This document shows, piece after piece, positions 50,261 to 56,828 of a DNA stretch of 56,828 nt (positions are counted from its first letter, which is position 1; each line of letters starts with the position of its first letter). The notes under the pieces were generated by a model. It worked only from the letters and a program-made list of their open reading frames with translations. It did no database searches and was not told the DNA's origin. The stretch is from contig CAYYMD010000014.1 of the NCBI GenBank assembly GCA_964472875.1, positions 1-56,828 on the forward strand, in the 5' to 3' direction. The position numbers and the translations under genes are program-made. The stretch is from CAYYMD01 sp964472875. GTDB lineage: Bacteria > Planctomycetota > Phycisphaerae > SM23-33.

Positions 50261-51106
50261 ATGAAAAAGATATTTATCGTATCAGCGTGTATTGTCTTTG
50301 TTGTGGCTTTGGCTAACGTCACAGCCATGGCAGCGCAGGCGGGCGATGAAGAAGGCGAAAAAGTTCGTCGTGACAAAGGCGATGAAGCAACCGAAGACCG
50401 CGGCCGACGCGCGGAAGCTGACGGCGAAGGAGGCAGGGACCGCCACGGCCGCCGGCGACGGTTTAGCATCAGTGAAAAAGAAGAGGCCGAACTTCTGGCC
50501 GCTCTCAAGAAGCATCGCCCGGAATATTACGAGCGACTCACAGAGGCCAGGGAGGACAAGCCATTTTTCTACCGGATGGCCATACGCCGCATGTGGCGGT
50601 GGTATCAGCGATGGAAAACATTGCCCGACGAACTTAAGGATGTGGAAATCAGATTGCAGGACGCCAAGATCAGCGCGTGGCGACTGGCCAAAAAAATAGA
50701 ACAGAGCGGGGATGAAGACGAAAAGGCCGAACTCAAAAAACAGCTCAAAGAAATACTGAGGAAGCATTTCGAGGCCGAGATGGCGATGAACGAGTATCAC
50801 ATCAGGCAGCTGGAGGAACGCCTTGAGGGCCTGCGCGAGCACCTAGAGTCACAAAAAAAGCAGCAGGACGAAATAATCAAGGACCGCATGCAGCGGGTGA
50901 TTCGAGCGGCTTCGCGCCACACCGAAGACGGACCACCCCGCGGCCGTCGCCGTCCTGAAGGACCGCCGCCTCCACGCGACGATATGCACGAACCACCGCC
51001 ACCTCCCGACCATGGCGGACCGCACGATGAATCTGAACCCGCACCGCAGCGCGACCGCGGCGACGAGCGGCAGGAAGAAAAACCCACCACCCGACCAGCG
51101 GAGTGA
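50261..51106 (+). CDS. Exported charged helical protein, Spy/CpxP-like in style
   Basis: 281 residues: signal peptide (ending near AMAAQA), an Arg/Glu-rich stretch, a long alpha-helical core (about 70-210) with heptad-like Glu/Lys patterning, and a Pro-rich tail (PPPPRDDMHEPPPPPDHGG). Periplasmic helical proteins behind sigma/anti-sigma pairs often act as stress sensors or chaperones; this is analogy only. The core KKHRPEYYERLTEAREDKPFFYRMAIRRMW is distinctive. It lies 21 nt after the anti-sigma gene. Confidence 0.78.
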   Translation: MKKIFIVSACIVFVVALANVTAMAAQAGDEEGEKVRRDKGDEATEDRGRRAEADGEGGRDRHGRRRRFSISEKEEAELLAALKKHRPEYYERLTEAREDKPFFYRMAIRRMWRWYQRWKTLPDELKDVEIRLQDAKISAWRLAKKIEQSGDEDEKAELKKQLKEILRKHFEAEMAMNEYHIRQLEERLEGLREHLESQKKQQDEIIKDRMQRVIRAASRHTEDGPPRGRRRPEGPPPPRDDMHEPPPPPDHGGPHDESEPAPQRDRGDERQEEKPTTRPAE

Positions 51107-51149
51107 ATCGTGCATTTAATGCCCTATCGTTTGACGCTATGATGATAGC

Positions 51150-52307
51150 GTGAGTAAATCGGACGAGCCAATAGCATCGCCGGGCGGTCCACAGCAGGCC
51201 GACCCGTTTTCCAGCCGCGTTGTCGATGACATCCGCGCCGCCGGTGGAGTATGGGACCTGCCAAGGGGACAAATTGTGCTGCCTAAGGTTTTCGGTTTCT
51301 GTGGCGGCGTGCGTCGTGCGCTGAAGATGCTCCAGCGCGCCATCAGTGAGCATCCGTCACCGCGCCGCTTCTTTCTGCTGGGCGAGATTATACATAATCC
51401 GTGGGTCAACGATTACTTCCGCAACAGGGGCGTGAAAATTCTCACCCGTCGCGATCGCGGCCGCCTGGAGAAGATAATCCGCCCCGAAGACGTGGCCGTC
51501 ATCCCGGCCTTCGGCGTCAGCCCGGACATCCACCGCTCGCTATCCCGCATCGGCTGCGAAGTCATAGACACCACATGCGGCAACGTCCGCCGCCTGTGGG
51601 CCTGGGCCGAGCAGGCCTCCGCCAGGGGCTACGCCGTGCTCATATACGGCAGGGCCAACCACGACGAGACGGTGGTGACAAGGTCCCGCCTGGCCGAGGC
51701 CGGCGGCAGATACCTGGTCGTCGGCGACATGGAGCAGGCCCGGGCGTTCTGCGATATGATAACGGAGCAGTCGTCGCCGAAGCAGTTCACTGAATATTTC
51801 GGCCCGCAGCGGACTAACGCCGAGGACATTTCTCCTTTCACCCGCCTGGCCCAGGTGAGCCAGACGACCATGCTGTTCGAGGACACGGTCAAGGTCCGCT
51901 CCATGTTGCAGGAAGCGTTTGCCAGCCGCTTCGACCAAAGTGACGGCGAGCGGCTCATATTCGAGCCCACAGTCTGTAAGGCCACGCAGCACCGCCAGGA
52001 CGCCGCCAAGCGCCTCTGCCACCGGTCGCCCGATGTGGCGATAGTCGTCGGCGGCTTCGGCTCGTCGAACACTCGCCACCTCTATGAACTGGCCCGCCGG
52101 CAGGTGCGGGCGTACTTCATCGAATCACCCCAGGCGATCCGCGAGAAGGATGAACTCTACGGAATAGGTCCACGCAGCGGCCGGCCGCGGATTCACAAAA
52201 AATTTCTCGGCGACCGCCGCCCGCTTAAAATAGCCGTGCTGGCCGGAGCGTCCACGCCGGAGGTCATCATCGGACAGGTCGCCGAGCGAATCTCCCAGAT
52301 TCTTTGA
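51150..52307 (+). CDS. ispH: 4-hydroxy-3-methylbut-2-enyl diphosphate reductase
   Basis: 385 residues; the last step of the MEP isoprenoid pathway, using an iron-sulfur cluster. Cluster cysteines are Cys51 (FGFCGGVRRA), Cys143 (DTTCGNVRRLW) and Cys276 (EPTVCKAT). The acid-base region reads GRANHDETV, with Glu173 in the catalytic place. The TTCGNV and HDET forms resemble the plant/cyanobacterial-like branch rather than E. coli. The start is GTG without a clear ribosome site. Confidence 0.9.
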   Translation: MSKSDEPIASPGGPQQADPFSSRVVDDIRAAGGVWDLPRGQIVLPKVFGFCGGVRRALKMLQRAISEHPSPRRFFLLGEIIHNPWVNDYFRNRGVKILTRRDRGRLEKIIRPEDVAVIPAFGVSPDIHRSLSRIGCEVIDTTCGNVRRLWAWAEQASARGYAVLIYGRANHDETVVTRSRLAEAGGRYLVVGDMEQARAFCDMITEQSSPKQFTEYFGPQRTNAEDISPFTRLAQVSQTTMLFEDTVKVRSMLQEAFASRFDQSDGERLIFEPTVCKATQHRQDAAKRLCHRSPDVAIVVGGFGSSNTRHLYELARRQVRAYFIESPQAIREKDELYGIGPRSGRPRIHKKFLGDRRPLKIAVLAGASTPEVIIGQVAERISQIL

Positions 52308-52327
52308 GCCGCGCCGGGAAGTAAATT

Positions 52328-53317
52328 TTATCTGAGTCCCACCAGTTCGGTTGCGTATTGCTTATATTCCCGCCCGAAACCGTCCACGTCTTCGCTGATG
52401 TAATGTTCGAACAGCGGCCGCGAAACCACGCGGTTATAAACCCGCCCCTGCCGATAAAGAGCTTGCATCTGGCGGGGCGAGAATTCGATGGCGCTGTGCA
52501 ACCGGCCCGCATCGGCGTCGGCCATGAGTTGCTCCAGGCCGGCGCGGTATTCGTCGCGGCAGCGGAGGAACTGAACCAGCGTCCACAGCTGCGCATAATA
52601 GCCCACGGCGTATTCGGTCGCATTGCCGGCCACGTCCCCGCCGTCCATTGGCAGCAGCCGCGGCAGTTTTATCCAGCGGTCCTGCACCAGCGCCTTGCGG
52701 AGTGCCACGAAACGGCTGTTGTTCTGTTCCGGCGTGAAGGTCACTGTGTCGTCTTCTATGCGGAAACCCTCTGCCGATACACACAGGCCCTCCTCAAGCC
52801 ACATCGGCAGTCTGTCCTCGAGGCGGCGGTGGAGGAACTGGTGAAGACCCTCGTGTGCGGCCACGGACAGCGTTGTGTGTCCGCCGATGTCCCACAGCAC
52901 GCACACGCCGTCGTGGCAGTATCCGCCGGCCTCTATGGATAGGTACAGGTCAGAGCGCCGGCCGAAAATGTGCTTTGTCAGGGCGCTCCAGTGTTCGCGC
53001 GTGCCCATCACATAAAGCGGCAGCAATTGTCCCAGTGGCGCCTCATCCAGTCCGGTCAGGCGCAGGTAATTGTCATATGCGGCCTCCATGAAACCCGGCA
53101 TTGCGCTCCGCAGAAGCCGCCGCTGGGCGGTGGTGTAGATGTGATAATGCTCTGTCTCCATCTGTACCCCGGCCAGTTGCGGGCCGGACCACGGGCGGGA
53201 ATCATGCTTTATCCTCAGCGGCTCGGACGATGTGCCGGCGACTTCGTCTGAGCGGTTGCCGCAGCCACCGGCCGTGAGAATAAGCAGGACGGATATTGTA
53301 AAGGCGAGATTCCTCAC
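52328..53317 (-). CDS. DUF1570-like putative metalloprotease lipoprotein
   Basis: 329 residues; the lipobox TAGGC (Cys19) gives a lipoprotein. A gluzincin-like zinc site is seen in AAHEGLHQFLHRRLEDRLPMWLEEGL: HEGLH supplies two ligands and a downstream Glu the third. This pattern is that of DUF1570, common in planctomycetes. Peptidase activity is plausible but unproven. It is convergent with ispH, with 20 nt between stops. Confidence 0.8.
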   Translation of the reverse strand: MRNLAFTISVLLILTAGGCGNRSDEVAGTSSEPLRIKHDSRPWSGPQLAGVQMETEHYHIYTTAQRRLLRSAMPGFMEAAYDNYLRLTGLDEAPLGQLLPLYVMGTREHWSALTKHIFGRRSDLYLSIEAGGYCHDGVCVLWDIGGHTTLSVAAHEGLHQFLHRRLEDRLPMWLEEGLCVSAEGFRIEDDTVTFTPEQNNSRFVALRKALVQDRWIKLPRLLPMDGGDVAGNATEYAVGYYAQLWTLVQFLRCRDEYRAGLEQLMADADAGRLHSAIEFSPRQMQALYRQGRVYNRVVSRPLFEHYISEDVDGFGREYKQYATELVGLR

Positions 53318-53359
53318 AGTTACATTCTATACCATATCATAAAATATGGAGTAAAATAA

Positions 53360-53387
53360 TTGCCACCCTTGCCGTGCGGTATATATC
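53360..53387 (+). promoter_or_regulatory. Promoter for the DUF3352-like/prepilin fusion gene
   Basis: TTGCCA (53360-53365), a 16-nt spacer and TATATC (53382-53387) lie 34 nt before the chosen start. Confidence 0.4.
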
Positions 53388-53421
53388 ATGTACGAAACCT
53401 TGTGCAAAGGAGACCTTTCAC

Positions 53422-55617
53422 ATGAAAATCCGTAAAATTACTCTGACGCTGGCTGTTTTCGCGTTCGTATCATCTTCGGCGTGCCATGCCAACGCGCCGC
53501 TGGCCGAGCGTGTGCCACAGGAGGCGATGTTCTACCTCGGCTGGGCGGGCAGGAGTCTCGCCTTTGACGGTTCGCGGATGGGGCAACTGATTAACGACCC
53601 ATCCGTGCAGGCCATATCATCGAAGGTTTACGATGCCGTAACGAACAACATCCCGGGCAAAAATAACAAGCAACTCGCGCCGCACCTGTGGCGGATGGCC
53701 TCTATTGCGTGGCAGCATCCGGCGGCCGCGGCCATTACGAAAATATCTCCGCCGGCCGGACCGGAGGGCGAACCGAAAATTTCCGCCATGCTCATAATCG
53801 ACCTCGGACAGGAACGGAGCGAATTCCAGAGGCACCTGAACGACGTATTCGAGATACTCGCTCGCGACAATTCCAAAATGCTCGGCCAGGACTCCGTCGG
53901 CGGCGTATCTTTCCGAACCATCGACACGCCCGGCGGCAGGGTCGCCGTCGGATGCACGGAAAAAATATTCTTTCTGTCCATTGGCCCCGACATGCCAAAA
54001 ACCATCCTGGCGACGACCGCCTCAGCGTCGCTGCAGAAAAATCAGAAGTTCGCCGCGGCCTTCAAGGCCGTCGACGGCGAGAACGTCCAGATGGCATACT
54101 ACGCCGACGTACCAGCAATTATCTCCGCCGCCGACGCCGCATTCGCCGTCGACGCGTCCGACGCCGGCGGCCCGCGGGTCAGCCGCACGGCCGAGGCGCT
54201 CGGACTGGAAAAAATCACCGCCGTCGTCGGCGCCGCCCGAATAGTGGAGCGGGGAATGTATACCAGGGAGCGGCTCTTCTCCGCCGCCCCACACGAAGGC
54301 CTGCTCAAACTGCTGTCGGGCCCGCCGCTGTCCGATGCGGACCTGGCCGCGGCGCCGCAGGATGCGGATTTTGTCATGGCCGGAAAGGTCCTGCCCGACC
54401 AAGCGTACACCGTTATCCGCCGGGCGGTGGAGAAAATCAGCCCGCCCGCCGACAGGCAGCTCGCCGACGCCCTGACCGGCGTGCAGAAGGAATTCGAACT
54501 GTCGCTGCGGGAGGACATCCTGGCGCACCTGGCAGAGACGTGGATAATCTCCAGCGCCGCCTCACACGGCGGGTTCGCCACCGGCACGCTGGTTTCGGTC
54601 TCGGCCACCAACCCCGAAGCGCTGCAGGCGTCTTTGTCGAAACTCCGCAAACGCGCCGGCGAAAAATTCAAGGGCGAGGTCAAATTCAAAACTCTCACCT
54701 CCGCGCAGACAAAGATTCACTACGCCGGCTTCCCGGGTCCCGTGCCGGCGGCGCCGGCGTGGGCCGTGCACAAAGGTCGCCTGTACATCGCCGCCTGGCC
54801 GCAGGTCATCGCCACCGCAATTGAAACCGCCGACGCCGAGCCGGTAACGCGCAGCCGGGCGTATCAGTCGGTCCGCGCCAGACTGGCCAACAAGCCGTCC
54901 ATAGTTACTTACGTCAACACGCCGCAGATTATCCGGCGGCTCTACAACTGGATGCTGCTGGGCTGGTCGGCCGGGGCGGGCGCACTGACGGGGATGACGC
55001 CCCTCGAGGCCGACGTGACCTGGCTGCCGCCGCTTTCGCGGCTGGAAAAATATTTCACGCCTGACATCCGCGGCATATCCGCCGACAAGGACGGCATAAC
55101 CGTCGAGTCCTACGGCACGCTGCCCAACACCAATCTGGGGCACATGCCGAACATCGCCCCGATGGCGGCCGCCATAGCGGTGCCGGCCATAGGGGAGGCC
55201 CGTAATAAGGCAAGACAGGCGGCATCGGCGAACAATCTGAGGAATATCGGCGCGGCATGCCAAATGTATGCGATGGACTATGATCAAAAGTTCCCGCCGG
55301 ACCTCGGCGTCCTTGTTCGAAAAAAATATCTCGACCTCAAATCCGTGGCAAGTCCGGCCGGCGGCAACGATTCGCCGAAAATTGCAGAAGGAAAAATCGT
55401 CACTCGGCCGGATTACATATATCTGGGCAAAAACATGACGGCGATTAGTCCGGCTCGATCCGTTCTGGCATACGAGCGGCCGGAAAATTACAACGGCAGG
55501 GGCACGAACGTCCTGTTCGTCGACTGCCACGTCGAATGGGTCCCCATGAATAAATTCATGAAAATGATGGAAACGCGCGGCCTCGAGGCCGAGCCGGAGA
55601 CCGGCAACGATTCCTGA
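53422..55617 (+). CDS. Large exported protein with DUF3352-like body and prepilin-type C-terminal domain
   Basis: 731 residues. A signal peptide (about 1-24) leads into a beta/alpha body (30-560) resembling DUF3352-type proteins (PLAERVPQEAMFYLGWAGRSL; MAYYADVPAIISAADAAFA). From about 590 the sequence becomes DUF1559/pseudopilin-like: PMAAAIAVPAIGEARNKARQAASANNLRNIGAACQMYAMDYDQKFPPDL, ending in LFVDCHVEWVPMN, close to the H-X9-DG element. The pilin-like segment is internal, so classic prepilin processing is not expected. The ATG at 53422 with AAAGGAG is preferred to 53374. Confidence 0.82.
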   Translation: MKIRKITLTLAVFAFVSSSACHANAPLAERVPQEAMFYLGWAGRSLAFDGSRMGQLINDPSVQAISSKVYDAVTNNIPGKNNKQLAPHLWRMASIAWQHPAAAAITKISPPAGPEGEPKISAMLIIDLGQERSEFQRHLNDVFEILARDNSKMLGQDSVGGVSFRTIDTPGGRVAVGCTEKIFFLSIGPDMPKTILATTASASLQKNQKFAAAFKAVDGENVQMAYYADVPAIISAADAAFAVDASDAGGPRVSRTAEALGLEKITAVVGAARIVERGMYTRERLFSAAPHEGLLKLLSGPPLSDADLAAAPQDADFVMAGKVLPDQAYTVIRRAVEKISPPADRQLADALTGVQKEFELSLREDILAHLAETWIISSAASHGGFATGTLVSVSATNPEALQASLSKLRKRAGEKFKGEVKFKTLTSAQTKIHYAGFPGPVPAAPAWAVHKGRLYIAAWPQVIATAIETADAEPVTRSRAYQSVRARLANKPSIVTYVNTPQIIRRLYNWMLLGWSAGAGALTGMTPLEADVTWLPPLSRLEKYFTPDIRGISADKDGITVESYGTLPNTNLGHMPNIAPMAAAIAVPAIGEARNKARQAASANNLRNIGAACQMYAMDYDQKFPPDLGVLVRKKYLDLKSVASPAGGNDSPKIAEGKIVTRPDYIYLGKNMTAISPARSVLAYERPENYNGRGTNVLFVDCHVEWVPMNKFMKMMETRGLEAEPETGNDS

Positions 55618-55707
55618 TCGCGTATAAGCGGCAACCGGCATATAAGCATGAAGCCCCTTCAACCGCCGCCGGGATGCTTGTACAATGTCCCGCCCGGGAG
55701 CAAAAGT

Positions 55708-56526
55708 ATGTCCAAAATACATCCGACAGCCATAGTCGACGACTCGGCGCAGATAGGCGACGACGTGCGGATAGGCCCGCACTGCATCGTCGAACCGGAC
55801 GTGGTCATCGGCCCGGGCTGCCGCCTGCGGAGCAACGTCGTCGTCCGCCGCTTTACCACCATGGGGGCCAACAACGTGGTCGATCCCTTCTGCGTCCTCG
55901 GCGGCGAGCCGCAGGATTTCAAGTTCGACCCCGCCACGGAATCCTACCTGCGCATCGGCGACGGCAACGTCTTCCGCGAGGGTGTGACCATCTCCCGGGC
56001 CACCGGCGCCGGCAGGGTCACACGGGTCGGCAACAACACATACTGGATGGCCAACTCCCACGCCGGCCACAACGTCACCGTCGGCGACGAGGTCGTCATG
56101 GTCAACAACGCGTGCATCGGAGGCCACTCCACAATCGGGCCGCGAACCATACTCTCGGCCAATACGGTCATTCACCAGTTCTGCCGCGTGGGGCGGATGG
56201 TCATGGGCCAGGGCAACTCGGCCACCAGCATGCACGTGCCGCCTTACACGATTCTGGTATTTGTAAACAAACTGGTCGGCCTCAACAGCGTGGGCCTGCG
56301 CCGGGCGAAGGACATCAGCGACGAGGACCGCCGGCAAATCAAGGAGGCGTTCCGCATAACTTACCGCAGCGGCCAAACCGCCGAAAAGGCCCTCGAGCAA
56401 ATGGACGCCTGCGCCGACTGGGGCCCGGCCGCGGCCGAGTTCCGCGAATTCATACGCGAGGCGCTCGCCGCCGAACCGCCGTTCAACCGCGGCCTGTGCC
56501 GCCTCCGCTCCGGCCGCAAACGATAA
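55708..56526 (+). CDS. lpxA: Acyl-ACP-UDP-N-acetylglucosamine O-acyltransferase
   Basis: 272 residues; the first step of lipid A synthesis. The left-handed helix repeats are evident (IHPTAIVDDSAQIGDDVRIGPHCIVEPDVVIG), as are GGEPQDFKF and the catalytic His121 in WMANSHAGHNVTVGD; the residue after it is Asn where E. coli has Asp126. The C-terminal helical part (VGLNSVGLRRAKDISDEDRRQIKEAFRI) is normal. ATG 55708 is chosen over 55648, which precedes the conserved start. It indicates a lipid A-bearing outer membrane. Confidence 0.93.
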   Translation: MSKIHPTAIVDDSAQIGDDVRIGPHCIVEPDVVIGPGCRLRSNVVVRRFTTMGANNVVDPFCVLGGEPQDFKFDPATESYLRIGDGNVFREGVTISRATGAGRVTRVGNNTYWMANSHAGHNVTVGDEVVMVNNACIGGHSTIGPRTILSANTVIHQFCRVGRMVMGQGNSATSMHVPPYTILVFVNKLVGLNSVGLRRAKDISDEDRRQIKEAFRITYRSGQTAEKALEQMDACADWGPAAAEFREFIREALAAEPPFNRGLCRLRSGRKR

Positions 56527-56659
56527 TAGATGCCGACGAAGGGCGAGCGGCCGTGCGGCCGCCGGCGGCTCATTTTGTGCACAGCCGTTGCGGGTAATTT
56601 TAGAAATTGCCGGTTTTTTCCGCGTTGTGCCAAGTTGTTGCAGGTTTTTAGGCCTTTTT

Positions 56660-56680
56660 GCGCGATATTGCGCGTTTTTT
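56660..56680 (+). terminator. Possible terminator after lpxA
   Basis: A short GCGC-loop-GCGC stem (56660-56673) is followed by GTTTTTT. The stem is only 4 bp, so support is modest. The region 56527-56828 otherwise holds no gene I can support. Confidence 0.35.
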
Positions 56681-56684
56681 ACCC

Positions 56685-56714
56685 TTGACAGGATTCCGTA
56701 AGTGTATGTATTGC
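56685..56714 (+). promoter_or_regulatory. Possible promoter near the window end
   Basis: TTGACA (56685-56690), an 18-nt spacer and TATTGC (56709-56714). It would drive something beyond the window; the spacing and -10 are imperfect. Confidence 0.35.
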
Positions 56715-56794
56715 AGTGGTTAATCATAATTCTGACCCGCCGTCCGCCCGGAAGGGGCCTTTTTTCGAGGTTGAAGGTGTAAGGACATTTCGGA

Positions 56795-56828
56795 CCGACG
56801 GCCCCTCCGGGCCCAAAGGTCCCGTCGG
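56795..56828. repeat. Inverted repeat at the window edge
   Basis: CCGACGG (56795-56801) and CCGTCGG (56822-56828) are perfect inverted copies around a GC-rich centre. It may continue past the window, as a terminator or a leader structure. Confidence 0.4.

Noticed and set aside
54562..56727. A 721-codon open frame on the minus strand
   Set aside because: Antisense to the DUF3352-like/prepilin gene and lpxA, both well supported; the translation is His/Arg/Val-biased with no motifs.
1..56828. CRISPR array, tRNA, rRNA, insertion sequence, prophage or integron
   Set aside because: By eye I found no regular direct repeats with spacers, no tRNA-like cloverleaf or CCA end at gene borders, no transposase or integrase, and no phage structural genes. 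A dedicated tRNA and repeat search would settle this.

Overview
The window is GC-rich bacterial chromosome with 52 protein genes that I can support. I see no rRNA, tRNA, CRISPR array, transposase or phage gene. LpxA and an OmpA-type lipoprotein indicate a diderm envelope. Several traits together suggest the Planctomycetota, probably a Phycisphaerae-like lineage: a prepilin-like domain ending in a 'VDCHVEWV' element, an MJ0042-type zinc-ribbon membrane protein, a membrane protein with an excisionase-like HTH, a fused hexulose-phosphate synthase/RraA, a DUF1570 lipoprotein and an orphan CsgG lipoprotein. The taxonomic call is inference from protein style, not a computed placement.

Layout. 1-11.3 kb: cold-shock gene with a strong promoter and long leader, PhoD-like phosphatase, HNH nuclease, isocitrate dehydrogenase, resB-ccsA cytochrome c maturation pair, OmpA lipoprotein, HTH/membrane protein, small anchored protein, HEAT-repeat protein. 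11.4-13.5 kb: GH29 alpha-L-fucosidase and MarC. 13.55-24.9 kb: one minus-strand run of ten tightly packed genes, in transcription order marR, proA, core-MetE-like, glutamate-cysteine ligase-like, two MttB-family methyltransferases, a SAM methyltransferase, then an OpuC-type quaternary-amine ABC transporter (ATPase, permease, binding lipoprotein). 25-31 kb: trmB, a 94-residue coiled-coil protein, and a DUF4416 / WecA-like / O-antigen-ligase-TPR operon, then a CsgG lipoprotein. 31.5-35.2 kb: pfkA-dacB-pabA-like run and a PilZ protein. 35.3-39 kb: PduO-type adenosyltransferase and truD on minus; HPS-RraA fusion and hxlB (ribulose monophosphate steps) on plus. 39-56.5 kb: AsmA-like protein, DUF547 lipoprotein, tandem-ACT protein, zinc-ribbon protein, rhomboid-TPR, polytopic membrane protein, recJ, psd-pssA, ECF sigma with membrane partner and Spy-like protein, ispH, DUF1570 lipoprotein, DUF3352-like/prepilin fusion, lpxA.

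The most interesting part is the ten-gene run at 13.55-24.9 kb. It joins betaine-type uptake to two pyrrolysine-independent MttB-family demethylase candidates and a zinc-site core methionine synthase that could take the methyl group, apparently under a MarR-type regulator at the head of the run. No corrinoid protein is encoded nearby, so the methyl carrier would have to come from elsewhere. Two structural oddities sit inside it: the binding protein has its two halves in the reverse of the usual order (circular permutation), and proA has no ATG/GTG/TTG that would include its conserved N-terminus. Elsewhere, the adenosyltransferase (corrinoid metabolism) and HPS/PHI (formaldehyde fixation) hint at broader C1 metabolism, but no link is proven by this sequence.
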